From positions 248,001-312,000 of the forward strand of contig JAIWNF010000035.1 of assembly GCA_025093555.1 (NCBI GenBank): a DNA stretch of 64,000 bases, given 5' to 3'. Both the position numbers and the translations under genes were made by a program. Below, one piece after another: positions 40,664-51,817 of the stretch (position 1 is its first letter; each line of letters begins with the position of its first letter). The notes under the pieces are model-generated. The model was given only the letters and a program-made list of their open reading frames with translations, made no database searches and was not told the DNA's origin. This stretch comes from Circinella umbellata. Lineage: Eukaryota > Mucoromycota > Mucoromycetes > Mucorales > Lichtheimiaceae.

Positions 40664-41002
40664 TTAATCAGTTGCATTATGTTCATGATGATCATTTTCT
40701 TTTTTTCCTTCTTCTTCGGCACAAGTAGTAGTGATTTCCGTCGTCGTCGTTGCCGTAGTAGTAGTAATGGTCATATCATCAGGCGCAGTTGTAGTAATAC
40801 CGACATCAGTAGTATCTGTAACAGTAGCAGTACCATTATTACTATTGTCTTCAATATTATTATTATCATTCTCGTTCGTCGTTTCATCATCGCTAACATC
40901 TTCCACGAGTGGTAAAATCTTTTCGACCTCTGTTTTAAAGTATTAAAAAAAATAAAGGAATATTGTTAGTCTTAGTCATTTTACTGAAAAGACCCACACC
41001 CA

Positions 41003-41038
<36 letters not shown>

Positions 41039-44000
41039 TCCAGCAAAATAATTATCACTTACTTAAAAGAAGATGACGTCCGTATGTATATCGTTTCAAC
41101 GATTGCATATGAGGCTTGATCTTACTGACAAGCAATCCACGTTGTCCATCATCAACAACATCTAACATTTTTTGTACAACATAGTTGGCATATTGATCCT
41201 TCATCATAGTGACAAGAGGGCATGAACTGATAAATAAATCAAAAAGTGTGTTAGCTTTTCAAAATGAATATCCCAACGATAACAAGATTTTCCTTTTTTT
41301 TATGAAAATAAGATTTAAATATTTTTGTTTTTACCCATCAGGACGGTTTTGTAAAACCTCTTCAATAAGTGCTTGGCGTTCTTCTTTAGAACCGTAATCC
41401 ACGCATTTCTCGACCACGTTACTTGCAAATTTATGTTTACTCAATTGTAATACTTGACCACGGATCTTGTTAATAATTGATGCTTTATCTTCAGGTTTAC
41501 CACGTTCGAGTATATGTTGAATAACCTATTATAATTTTGGTGTATATATATACGAATTTGTGAGTATAAGAAAAGAGATTATTATTTATGCCCTCGAATT
41601 TAACTTACGTAATTTCCATATTGGTCTTGAACGAGTTGACTAGTACATCGATCAAGTTCATCAAGTAAGGGTCCCTAATTATTTTGGTAATCATATTTAA
41701 TTAACATCGTCTGATGAATAAATTTGTTTGAAGAGAAAGAGGATTGTTATATAAAAAAGAATATTATTAATACGTACTGTTTGATTTTCTGTACAATGTT
41801 CAAACATACGTTGAATTACTCGACATCCATAAGGATGTGTTGCCAAGTTATAAACTTGTCCATGGAATCCATCAATAATAAATTGAATATGTTTTGCAGG
41901 AACACGTTCAATTGCCTTTTGAATCACATGATTGCCATTTTGATCTTTGATACATTTCAATACACATCCATTTAATTCACTCACAAGTCGTGCTTGTTGT
42001 TCTGTCAGGACATGTTCCAATGCCTAAAATAATAATAATTACTATTACTTCTTTTCTCACGATGTTTCTCTTCTGTGATATTCTATATATTATATATTTA
42101 CCTTTTGTACGACACGACAACCATACATTTGTAACGATAAAGATACCACATGACCTTCCATTTGTTTTGCCAGAATAGTCTTTTGAGCCTGATTACCATG
42201 TTCAAAGAATTTTTGTAACACATAATTACCAAAAACATCTGTCATTAATTGTAATGCATTTGGTAATACTTCTTCGAATACCATTTGTTTTTCTTCACTA
42301 TTAGCTGTTTCTAATTTTTGTTGAATAAAACGAGATCCATGTTGATCTCCACTAAATTCTACAATATGACCAGCAATATCCTAAACGCAATAACCAAAAT
42401 TGTTTTTCAATTAATATTAGTTTCCACCCCTTCTTCATGTGTCAATTGAATTTTTTTTCTTTACCTTTAATTCATATTTTTTACTCTTGGAATTTCTAAA
42501 CTCTTCAAGTAAAGGACTACGAATACTCAATGTCATATCTTGAGGTGTTGGTTGAACCCTCAATGAGTCTTGTTGCTGCTGCTGTTGCTGTTGCTGCTGC
42601 TGATGATGCTGCTGCTGCTGTTGTTGTTGCTGTTGTTGCTGTTGAGCCAATGCAGCAGCGGTAGTAGCGGCTGCTTGTTGGGCTGCTCTTGATCGATTCT
42701 GATGAGGATTAACATTACCACCACCAGCAAAGTTTTGCATTTGCTGTTGTAACAACAGTTGTTGTCTAGCAGCTAAAAGTTGTTGTTGCTGTTGTTGAAT
42801 AAGAATTTGTTGTTGTTGCATTTGAAGCGCACGTAATTTTTTATCCGTCATATCAGCTAACATTGGGTCATTAAAGTTCATATCCATCCCACCACCATTA
42901 TTGTTATTGTTATGATGATGTTGACCAAATCTTCCTTGTTGCTGTCTATTAGATGTAGTAGTTGTTGTACTACTGCTACTATTTTGTGGCCAACGTGAGT
43001 AACTATTAGGATCAAAAATAGGCGTTCCACCGCTACCACTTAAACTATCTCTGGTATCTGACGATTCACTTGTATGATCATGAGCTGAAGAAGGTCTTGA
43101 AAGTTGTTGAAACTGCTGAAGTTGTTGATATATTTGTGTAGGATCATTATAAATTGCCGCATCATCATAATATCCACCATGTTGCTGTTGTTGAGCTTGT
43201 TGTAATCGAGCAGCTTGTTGTTGTATAAATCGTGTTTGCTCCATTACATTTACGTCATCAGGCTAATTTTTTTTAAATTTATGATAATAAGAAATTATTA
43301 TTATAACTCTTCTTTTTCTTAAAAATAGAAAGCATGACCGCTTATATATATAATAAAGAAACTCTTTATTATTACTGGTTTTTTTTTGCTTACCTTATCC
43401 CTTAAACCAAATGCAGCAAATTGTCTTGCCATGAGATCTTCATCAGAACCCATATTAGCATAATCCACTTCATCATATTTACCGAAATGACGACCAGGAG
43501 GTGTAGAATTAGAACGAGCAGGTGGTGGTGTAGCAAATTTATTTTGTAAAGGTGGAGAAATAGCTCTTAATGCATGAACACGTGCACCACTAGGTCCTCC
43601 TCCACGACCATAATGATTATTTGATCCATCTTCCATTGACATTTGAAGTGCTGATGGTATATGATCATTCAAATTATTGTCATCTAATCTTTGTTGTTGT
43701 TGTTGTTGTTGTTGTTGTTGAAATGAGTTCAATGATGTATAGGATGGATCTCGGCTTTGTTGCTGGCCTGGAAATAAAAACCCTTCATAACCTGCTCCAA
43801 CACCACTTGTAGGTGTCATCATACCATTAAGATGATACATATTTTCCATATCATTGATATTTTCATCTGTATCAAGGGGTGTTGTTGATCCACCGGCTGC
43901 AGCATTTCGTAGTCGTGCGGCTGCTGCTGCTGCTGCTTGTTGCTCCTGTTGCTGCTGTTGTTGTTGAAGTGCATATAAGGGGGATGGTGTACGCGGGAAA

Positions 44001-45239
44001 TCCTATAAATACACACAAAATACAAGGATCAGCAAAAAATAAAAATTAGACGATGCAGGGGGCTTTCCCTTCTTTTTGTACCCCACATACACACACACAC
44101 ATATCAAGATAAAAAGGTTTCTTTTCTTACCTCTTGAATCAAATCAACAAGATTTCTACCACGTCGATTACCAGCAGTAGATGAAGCTGTTGAATTATTA
44201 TTGATATCATTTGTATCCGCTGCTCGAAACTTATTTCCATTATTATTATTATATCGTAAGTTTCCTTGGTGATGATGTGAGGCGGACATTTCTAAATTAA
44301 ATCATTTGAAGTGGGGAATAAGGACATTTTGAGTTAATGATTAACATATATATTACAAACATATACCAAAAAAAAAAAAGCTTTTACCGGTATCCTTCCA
44401 AAGCTGCCAAGATTGACCAGGTTCATAATTAGGAGGAGGTAAACGTGGATCAAGTCTTGAGTGCTCGTGGTAAAATTTCAAATATTCCGGATCGTGCCGT
44501 GGATCTGCCGGATTTGTGAATCCACCTTCTATGGAAGCACTTGAATTATTATTATTATTATTATTTCCTCTTTGAGCTAATACTTGAGTAGGTGGAGCAC
44601 TACTAGATCGATTATAATATTGATCTTCTGGAAATAATCCTGCAGCTCGAATAGCGCCATTTCCTACGACTCCTCCACCTCCACTACTATTAGGTGATCC
44701 CATCATATCATATTCATAATCCAATTTGCCATGTAAAAGAGCAGCCAACTATATAATATTTGTTTTTTTATCATGAATCATTTAGCTTTTAGTTTTTTTT
44801 TTGTTCTGTTACACAGTCATAATGTAAAAAAGAGAATGTCTTTTCGGTTGAAAATATTGTTCTCGGGTTTCTCAAGGAGGCAAAATAATAACATGTAATA
44901 CATAAAAACAATATAGAGACATAGTACATAGCAACAATAACAATAACAATAACAGTATTAAAGAAAGAGAATACAGTCATATATGCTCTTTTCATAATTA
45001 ATAAACTTGTCATTATTAAAGTTTGTTGCTATGTACATGCATATATTGTACAATGCTTTTTTTTTATATGCCCATTGGATACTTTTTTATTTTCTTTTTT
45101 ACCACCACCCTCTCGTTCCCTCTTTGTCTTTAAAAAAATAAATTTAAAAATATTAATTTACCTGACCCTGTGGTTGGTTTTTGGCTTTTGGTTGATGCAA
45201 ATCAGATTTTGCCGCGTTAGGCGATTGGCGTGGCAACAT
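40664..45239 (-). CDS. Pumilio/Puf family RNA-binding protein
   Basis: Eleven minus-strand exons (45239-45162, 44748-44388, 44291-44131, 44002-43394, 43262-42465, 42380-42102, 42023-41778, 41674-41609, 41525-41335, 41226-41063, 40929-40664) sum to 3219 nt, 1072 residues. Residues 1-665 are low complexity (Gln, Asn, Ser, Gly), with Gln runs up to about 13, typical of a disordered, granule-prone region. Residues about 670-985 hold eight Puf repeats. The RNA-contact residues read, from repeat 1 to 8: S-R-Q, N-Y-Q, C-R-Q, N-H-Q, C-R-Q, N-Y-Q, S-N-E, N-Y-Q. That is the Pumilio/Puf3-type set predicting a UGUANAUA site in mRNA 3' UTRs. The C terminus after the repeats is acidic and Thr-rich (residues 990-1072). 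Such proteins recruit deadenylation and decay factors. The short first exon is supported by frame continuity (CAG then TTG). A CA microsatellite lies in the last intron. Confidence 0.95.
40993..41034. repeat. (CA)n microsatellite in a Puf gene intron
   Basis: About 20 CA units, slightly interrupted by CCCA at the left, inside the last intron of the Puf gene (intron 41062-40930). It lies close to the acceptor-side polypyrimidine region on the coding strand, where it reads as TG repeats. Confidence 0.9.
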
Positions 45240-45830
45240 CTGGGGGTGGGTAAAGCGCGGTGAAGGATGAGTTTTAAGGACGGGGATTGATGTAATATAA
45301 ATTAAAAAGGTATTATATATATATATACCCTTATGAGTTTTGTATATAAATATATATATAAGTATATATAAATATAATTATTTTTTTAAAAAAAAAGACT
45401 ACGAATGGGTAGTTTTTCTTTAAGAAAAAATATGCTTTTATCCTCTAGTTCTCGAATAAAAAAAAAAAAAGGGTGAGAAAGAGAAGGACGAGGAAGCTTC
45501 AACTAATTTTTTACCCAGCTAACAACTACAACTGTAATAAAAAAAATATTGGGAAATCGAAAATAAGAAAAAGAGATTGGCTGTGACTTACAAATTATTT
45601 TTTGGGATTTTTTTTTCTGCAAGAAAAAACCAAGTACTTAGCAACGCTTTTTTTTTTCGCTCTTTTTATTTTCTGTCAAAAAGATCAATGAGGTTCGCCT
45701 CTTATTCTAAACTATCTTTCAAGGTAAACTATTATTATTATTATTTAATTGTGAAAAAGTGAATATGTTATTGTTGTATGTGCGCGTGAGTAAGTTGTTA
45801 ATTGGACATTTTTTTAAACAAAAAATAAGA

Positions 45831-46534
45831 ATGACACCTGCTATATTAGAACTGACAACAATGTCAATATCGAATGAATATCATGTCAACTCTGTCAGTT
45901 CTAATCAACCTGACAATGCAAAGATAACTTCTAAAAACGATTCTTCTTTTTTGGATCCAAATAATAATCCGTATGTATACATGTATATTTATGGAGAGAG
46001 AGAAAGGAGTTTGTGTATCAATGATATAGATCGAAATCTAACTTATTGGTTTATATTATCTTAAAAAAAAGAATATATGATTTAGCAAAAGCCATGTTTG
46101 CAAGTTCATCAGGACCAGAAAAAGATTATGATACATTTCTTGAAAAAGCAACGCAAGATTTAATAAAAATACGTAATGAACATAAGGATACTGAAGCATC
46201 CAGACATTCAACAAAAAATTGGAAAATCTATACTCGTCCAAACATATCATCATCATTATCAACACAATCAACATTACAATCAACACAACAATCAACACAA
46301 TATTCAACACAACAATCAACACAACAACAACCATCATCATTATTTTTATCATCACAAGCATACTCAACACAACCAACTACACAAGAATTTGAACAAGAAG
46401 AAGAAGAATTGGATAGTAGTTTTCCACCCAGTGTTGTTGCCTCACAACCAACACAACAAGAAGCATCACAAAAAAGGAAAAAGGATAAAGAAAAGAAAAA
46501 GAAAAAGAAGAAATTTAAACCAGGTTTCATGTAG
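45831..46534 (+). CDS. Uncharacterised protein with a Thr-Gln cluster and Lys-rich tail
   Basis: Two exons (45831-45970, 46072-46534) join in frame to 603 nt, 200 residues. The start MTPAILEL is preferred over an upstream in-frame ATG (45759) because it opens the balanced-composition part. Residues 47-90 form a helical segment (I-Y-D-L-A-K-A-M-F, D-Y-D-T-F-L-E-K-A-T-Q-D-L). Residues 105-165 hold a cluster of about ten TQ or SQ dipeptides, some in S-T-Q-Q-S-T-Q units. This matches the usual definition of an SQ/TQ cluster domain, the substrate feature of ATM/ATR-type kinases. The protein ends K-K-K-K-K-K-K-F-K-P-G-F-M, likely a nuclear or nucleolar signal. It is divergently transcribed from the Puf gene across about 590 bases. 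No family is recognised; a nuclear role is inference. Confidence 0.65.
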
Positions 46535-47037
46535 TTCTATTACTGTTTTATATATACCCCCTCCATTTTTCTCTTTAGTTTCCCCCCTCATTATTCATTT
46601 TGTATATGTATATATTATTTTTCCACCTCTTTATTTCTTTTGTTATTTTTTTACTACAAAATAATAATTATTATCATATACCACACAAATCATCATCATC
46701 ATCATCATCATCGTTATTATTATTATCATCCATCACCATAGCAACATAATAAACAATTTATCACATCAAAAATTCGGTCGCTGTTTCAAATCTCTATAAC
46801 TTGTTCTAACACAATGGTATCTGCCCAAATCGGGAACATTTTTAAACTGTGTTTTTATGCGAAGAAAATATCTTCTTTGGGGAAAGACCATTTAAATAAA
46901 CAAGCACTAAACAAAAAAAAAAAAAAGAGCTTGATATTTAAGATATGTAACGAGTACCAAAATGTTTCGAGCTCTTCACTGATTTTTTTTTGGACCAACT
47001 AAACTAGCTAATAATTTACACCATCATTGTAATGACG

Positions 47038-47376
47038 ATGAACACTAGCGACTTGGAACTTACCCTAGAAAAGCTAAATAAAATGCTACATGGAGATTTC
47101 AAGTCGGTTAAAAAATAAACCTACCGAAGAGCTTACAAAAAATATTCAAGGAGACCACCAATCAAATTATTAAGTATCAGAGGACCAGTGTAGCGCACTA
47201 GCTCTCCCTATGTCGGATCTGTTCTATGACAGGCTCATTGCAAGTTTAGTGGCTCAACCGAAACAATAATCAACTAACAAACAGCTCTCTTCTGCACGAT
47301 TATTTTTTGCTAGATTATCAGTCAAGGTACGATTCTCGGGCTCTGGTGGAGCATATAAACAATAACTTGCCACATG
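47038..47376 (+). pseudogene. Decayed coding remnant of unknown family
   Basis: A reading that begins MNTSDLELTLEKLNKML continues in a different frame as N-K-P-T-E-E-L-T-K-N and, after an in-frame stop, as L-A-L-P-M-S-D-L-F-Y-D-R-L. It then shifts again to A-R-L-F-F-A-R-L-S-V-K. The alternating frames of balanced composition with intervening stops look like an old gene with indels. No family recognised, and chance cannot be excluded. Confidence 0.35.
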
Positions 47377-48769
47377 CATTTAGTCGATCGATCAGTTGTT
47401 AAATTTAAAACACTCTTGTACGTTAATTCCCCATTCTTACTATCAGATTTAAACATTTAAAAGTATGCTTTCGGAATAGCTTGCGCGACTGATTTCGAGT
47501 ATGTTATCATCTTATTTATTTTGTGCACCAATTGAATTTAATAAATAAATAAATAATATATAGAATGGTAATATAGTTGGTGTCGTCATTGTTGTTAGTA
47601 ATGATAGTGCTTGAGAGTAATCAAACTGACGAAAAAAAAATAATACGTATCCTTAACCAATTTTACAACTTCTTTCCCCCTTTATTATAAGATAAGATAA
47701 CAAATATGTTTTATGTGCTATTAAAAGCCATACGGTCTTATAATCACTGATTGATATGTATATTATTATTTATCAAGTACGTATTTTAAATATGATTCCT
47801 TATTTCATCTGTGATAACGAGGTATTATATCTACTTTTGATGTTACATTATGAGCAGTTGAATAATACTGCCACTGCAAAAAATAAATAAAAAAGTGAGG
47901 TAACAATACTGTAGGATCTCAATAGTTTCTTATATTCCACATATCACAAGGTTACTAACAAGATCTCAGTGAGTTTTTGATGTACTATATGCTACAACAT
48001 TAAGGATATCAACAGTATTTCAACAATCTGATAGTATACACTATTAGGATGGACTATCAAAATGCATAGAAAACAACAACCAATACAGCATTGCTTTCTA
48101 TTTATTCTTACCATTATTGGAGAGTTGTTTTACAGCATTTTTATGTCATGTATATCCGTAGTTTAGGTGAATTAATAATTAGTACGTATACGTTTACTAC
48201 GCGTTATATTATAATATATACTGTAGTAAGAATATCTCAGGGAAAAGTACCTCGTATCAGGTGTGGTTATATGTGGATATATATATAATAAAAAGTTTTT
48301 TTCTATTAATAATAATTTCTGTAATGTGCTCCCTCTTTTGAATCAATAAAAACAATATGAAAATTAAAAGCAAGTCTTTTGGAGGATGATAAAATTATAT
48401 TTTACGTATTGAGTGTTGAAAAAAATATTTATCAATTACCTACGTACCACAAAATTAGAATAGTGATATCTTATTGATACGTATGTGAAAAAAATAAATA
48501 GTTGCTATTCATTGCTATATAGAAAGCAGACAATTGACATCTTAGAAAAGATAAAAGGTTGATAAACGTGCTGATATATAAAAGAACAAACAGTTGATAT
48601 ACGTATGAAGAAATAAACACCTGTCATTGATAATAACAAATTGTTGGGAAACGAAAAGATTGCTTATTAAAACCCTATTTACAACTGAGGTATTGACAGC
48701 TGATATCTGAATAACACCTTAAAAAATCATAGTTGTAATACGCCTCCCCCCACCTTTTTTTTTTTGGCA

Positions 48770-49383
48770 GTGTGATAAAGCTGTTATCACAGTTTATCAC
48801 ACGCTCCAAAAAAAAATTTTAAGTAAAAATTGTAAAAAAGTGTGGCTATATATCACTTATTGCTCCCGGTTTACTTATCATCCTGCTTTTTTGGGTGAGA
48901 TATATTACTTAATCATCTTGTCAGTCATAATTGTGACGTTATAACGCTCTCGGGAATTCCGTCCCTCGGGCTTTATAAATGCCTTATTACCACTGATGCG
49001 GAAGATAACTAATACTTATATGGGTTCAAAACCTGTTTGATAACTTTATACTTTTAGGGTTGTCAGTAACGCCAAAATTTATGGGGTGTGTGATTCCCAT
49101 GAATATATACACACTATGTGTTTTATGACACCACCCCTCCATTATAATAAAAATCATATATCTATTAGTTATCTCCCACGTCAGTGGTAATAAGGCATTT
49201 ATCAAGCCCGAGGGAGGGTGTTCCCGAGGGCGTTATAACGCCACAATTACGACTGACAAGATGAATAAGTAATTTATCTCACCCAAAAAAGCAGAATGAT
49301 AAGTAAACCGGGAGCAATAAGTGATATATAGCCACAATTTTTTACAATTTTTACTTAAGAAAATTTTTGGAGGGTGTGATAAA
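48770..49383. mobile_element. Foldback-type element with about 230-bp inverted arms
   Basis: The arm at about 48793-49022 is repeated as its reverse complement at about 49155-49383, around a unique centre of some 130 bases. Both arms contain recognisable blocks: TTTATCACAC at the outer end, CCCGGTTTACTTATCAT, a GACGTTATAACGC-like or GGCGTTATAACGC core, CCCTCGGG, and GCATTTAT/ATAAATGC. The left end carries an extra GTGTGATAAA facing TTTATCACAC, forming a terminal palindrome (48770-48802). No transposase is encoded, so it would be a non-autonomous foldback or MITE-type element. Arm divergence of some 10-15 percent by eye suggests it is not recent. A target-site duplication is not evident. Confidence 0.8.
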
Positions 49384-49555
49384 TAATATTTATTTCTTTG
49401 GATTATTCTGTATAAGAAAGTATTCATTGTTTTAGTTCTCATTTCTGTTGTTCATGCAAGCAAACGTTATGTTACTCCGCGTTTTAAACTCCCTCATTAT
49501 AAAATAACGGATTGAGTGGGCAACATTGACGACTTTTTTTACTTAGTCGCACCAT

Positions 49556-49579
49556 GGCACATTTGGCACATTTGGCACA
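49556..49579. repeat. Three tandem GGCACATTT-like units
   Basis: GGCACATTT occurs twice, followed by GGCACA, in direct tandem just downstream of the transposase-like fragment. A small tandem duplication; role unknown. Confidence 0.7.
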
Positions 49580-49626
49580 AAAGTTTTGATAAAAAAGGAA
49601 AATAAAAATAGTAATTGAGGAGGGGT

Positions 49627-50048
49627 CTAAATACTGTTGATATCTCCGAGCTGAATGTCACCTGGGATCATTTCAGGAAAAACCAAGTAATAGTGGCCAT
49701 CATGCAATGAAGATTTAAGCAATCCAGCATTGGTCTTTACGTTATTAGCATGTGTTACGTAAAGCTTGTCCGAAGTACTTGTATTTCTACTTGTCCGAAA
49801 ACCAAATGGGACGCCCTTTTTTGTTCGTCGCGAGCCATATTCTGTCATCCTAATGTTGCCATAAACTTTCAGCAAGCAAAGGGGATGCTCAATGCCTAAA
49901 TTATAAAAAAGGTAAATAATCTATTTATATATGTGTATGTATTGCATTAAGCTCTATGAAATCGTACCCTCATAAGCGTGTGTAAAAAATAGTAGAATGT
50001 CTCCAAAAAACAATCCTGAACCAGATGTCGTTGGCAGTATTAATTTGA
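49627..50048 (-). pseudogene. C-terminal fragment resembling TNP2/CACTA-type transposases
   Basis: Two minus-strand exons (50048-49968 and 49895-49627) join in frame through a GTACGA donor and TTTAG acceptor. The sequence has G-D-I-L-L-F-F-T-H-A-Y, then L-K-V-Y-G-N-I-R, V-T-H-A-N-N-V-K-T-N-A-G-L-L-K and Y-Y-L-V-F-P-E-M, ending G-D-I-N-S-I and a stop. This layout of a short beta-rich tail with (V/I)GLLK...YYxVxP-x-M before the stop is what I recall from the C termini of large TNP2-like DNA transposases in fungi. That is an inference from memory of the pattern, not a search. No catalytic DDE region lies upstream; the plus-strand gene at 50095 takes over instead. So it is a truncated relic. Confidence 0.45.
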
Positions 50049-50094
50049 CTATATATTATTTTATTGTTGTTGTTGCTACTGCTGTTGTTTCCAG

Positions 50095-50785
50095 ATGGCA
50101 AGCGATAACATAATGGTAGTTGGATTAAATGGTACACTCGGCCATAACTTGGAACAGCTTTATGAAGAAAACAACATTGGAAATAAAAAATCTAAATATT
50201 TCTTTTAGTAAGTTAATCAAACGCGTTTTTTCCTTCTGTTAAAGTTTCTTTTCGCTAACACGATTTTTTTTTTCACTTATTGCACTACTAGTTTGAGCCG
50301 AAATATGGTTTTGGACATGACCGACAAGTCTCGTGGATCACATATCATAAAGCTACATCTCACAATGGAGAAACTCAATAAATATAAATACAATAATATG
50401 ATGGAAAAAGAAGAATGGCAGGAATCAACCAAGCAGTTGAACGCTTTGGTAAAAAAAGGTAGTTTACATACGTAGTATTAAGTGGGTTGTGGATGTAGGA
50501 AGTGAGAATTGTAGTATGTTTACTAGAGTTACAGCTGCTGCTTATGCTTTTGTGTTGCTGTCGTAGAAACATTTATTGCTACAGGCTGTACAGGCTGTGC
50601 TGGTGATAGGACGAGTGAGTAGAAAAAGATTTTTTTACTTACACTATTTTATCAGTAGACTAGTTCTTCGCTCCAAGCAAAAAAGTGCTACCAAGCAGTT
50701 GATACAATTGATATTAATACTTTCAAGTGCACCATCAAAAGAAGCAAAAGTAGCTAAAAAATATATATACATATATGTAAGTTGA
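50095..50785 (+). CDS. Orphan multi-exon hypothetical protein
   Basis: Four exons (50095-50207, 50292-50458, 50585-50614, 50664-50785) join to 432 nt, 143 residues, with GTAAGT, GTAGTT and GTGAGT donors. The protein begins MASDNIMVVGLNG and is mostly charged and helical (L-E-Q-L-Y-E-E-N-N-I-G, S-R-G-S-H-I-I-K-L-H-L-T-M-E-K-L). A small exon codes C-T-G-C-A-G-D-R-T. The ATG lies directly after a CCAG acceptor-like sequence, so the true 5' end may be further upstream or the piece may be an internal exon of a larger gene. A further open stretch (50795-51037) follows but needs an implausibly short intron to join. Its position among mobile elements suggests a captured or decaying gene. No family recognised. 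Confidence 0.4.
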
Positions 50786-51496
50786 GGGTAAAAAATGAGA
50801 GCGAGTGAGGCTTATAATAAACTGAACATAGGTCCCATGTTTTTTTTCTTTGGTGTTAAAAGTATGGATTTTCATGCGTACAAGCAACATCAACTTTCTG
50901 ACGATTTTCTCAGGAATTGTTCGGAAATGTCGATAATTACGAAGTTCTGGTTCTTTATTTTCAAATCATTCTTTGGTTATGATGAAAATATTTTTATTCA
51001 GTGGTATGCATTAATTTATGTTTCTTTTGAATTCTGACATCTGATATTTGTATTCTAACGATATATTTATATGCATATATATAATGTGCTGTCTAAATCA
51101 AACTATTTTAAACCAAGGCGATAGCAAAGAAACACTGGATATAGTTATTATTATTACTGGCTAAAAAAAAAGTTTCAAATAGAATGATCGAAAATGACGA
51201 GAAAAAGTTGATAGAATTTTTTTTTCTTTAGCATATTTGTAAACTACTACAAATTACTGCAAAGAGTAACGCAAAGCACCTTTTATAGTTAGTAATACTC
51301 AATAAAATCCGGTCAATTGTGCGGAAAATCCGCGGTCTTGTCCGACTACTACTGCAAGAAAGTACTGCAAAATTACCCAAGTCCATAAATCAATAAAGGG
51401 AGATACACTTTCGTTCGACTGCAAAAATCAAAATTTACCGTTTTGATTAGATATCCGAATAATATTGGAGACTGAAAAAAAAAGATAGAGGCAGCA

Positions 51497-51817
51497 ATGG
51501 CAGAAGTAGCTAATCATTCGCGAACTACTTCATCCAAGTTATATAATGATAAACTGAAGTCGGTATTGGCATCTAAATGTCATTTAAATACATTGTTAAA
51601 TAAGCTTGATAATCTGAACTTTATCACATTACAAGGTGTTTATATACCTATTGTCCAAATATTGGGGTTATCCGTTGCAATTCACACACTATCTATCATC
51701 GATAAAAACTTTACCTCTTACAAAAAGTTACAAAATTCACGTTTCCTCGTACATCGAAAGAAATTCGTAAGGGCGGGATTGACAAGGTCATTGCTGAACT
51801 TTCTCAACAGAAGGTAA
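51497..51817 (+). CDS. Orphan 106-residue hypothetical protein
   Basis: A single open frame starts MAEVANHSRTTSSKL and contains helical D-K-L-K-S-V-L-A-S-K and L-N-T-L-L-N-K-L-D, then V-Y-I-P-I-V-Q-I-L-G-L and T-L-S-I-I-D-K-N. It ends with a basic K-K-F-V-R-A-G-L region. Composition is balanced and non-repetitive, unlike chance frames nearby. A second open frame at 51909-52127, acidic and Ser/Asp-rich (E-W-I-S-D-V-D-W-D-V), may be another exon of the same gene, but no convincing splice pair joins them. Probably part of a lineage-specific, partly decayed gene. No function can be stated. Confidence 0.4.
   Translation: MAEVANHSRTTSSKLYNDKLKSVLASKCHLNTLLNKLDNLNFITLQGVYIPIVQILGLSVAIHTLSIIDKNFTSYKKLQNSRFLVHRKKFVRAGLTRSLLNFLNRR

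Noticed and set aside
40679..40946. Plus-strand Ser and Val-rich frames
   Set aside because: They oppose the Thr/Asp-rich C terminus of the Puf gene and arise from its ACT/GAT repeats.
46056..46530. Minus-strand Val/Ile-rich and Cys/Asp-rich frames, and an alternative plus-strand His/Asn-rich frame
   Set aside because: All are shadows of the CAA/CA-rich Thr-Gln repeat in the gene at 45831-46534.
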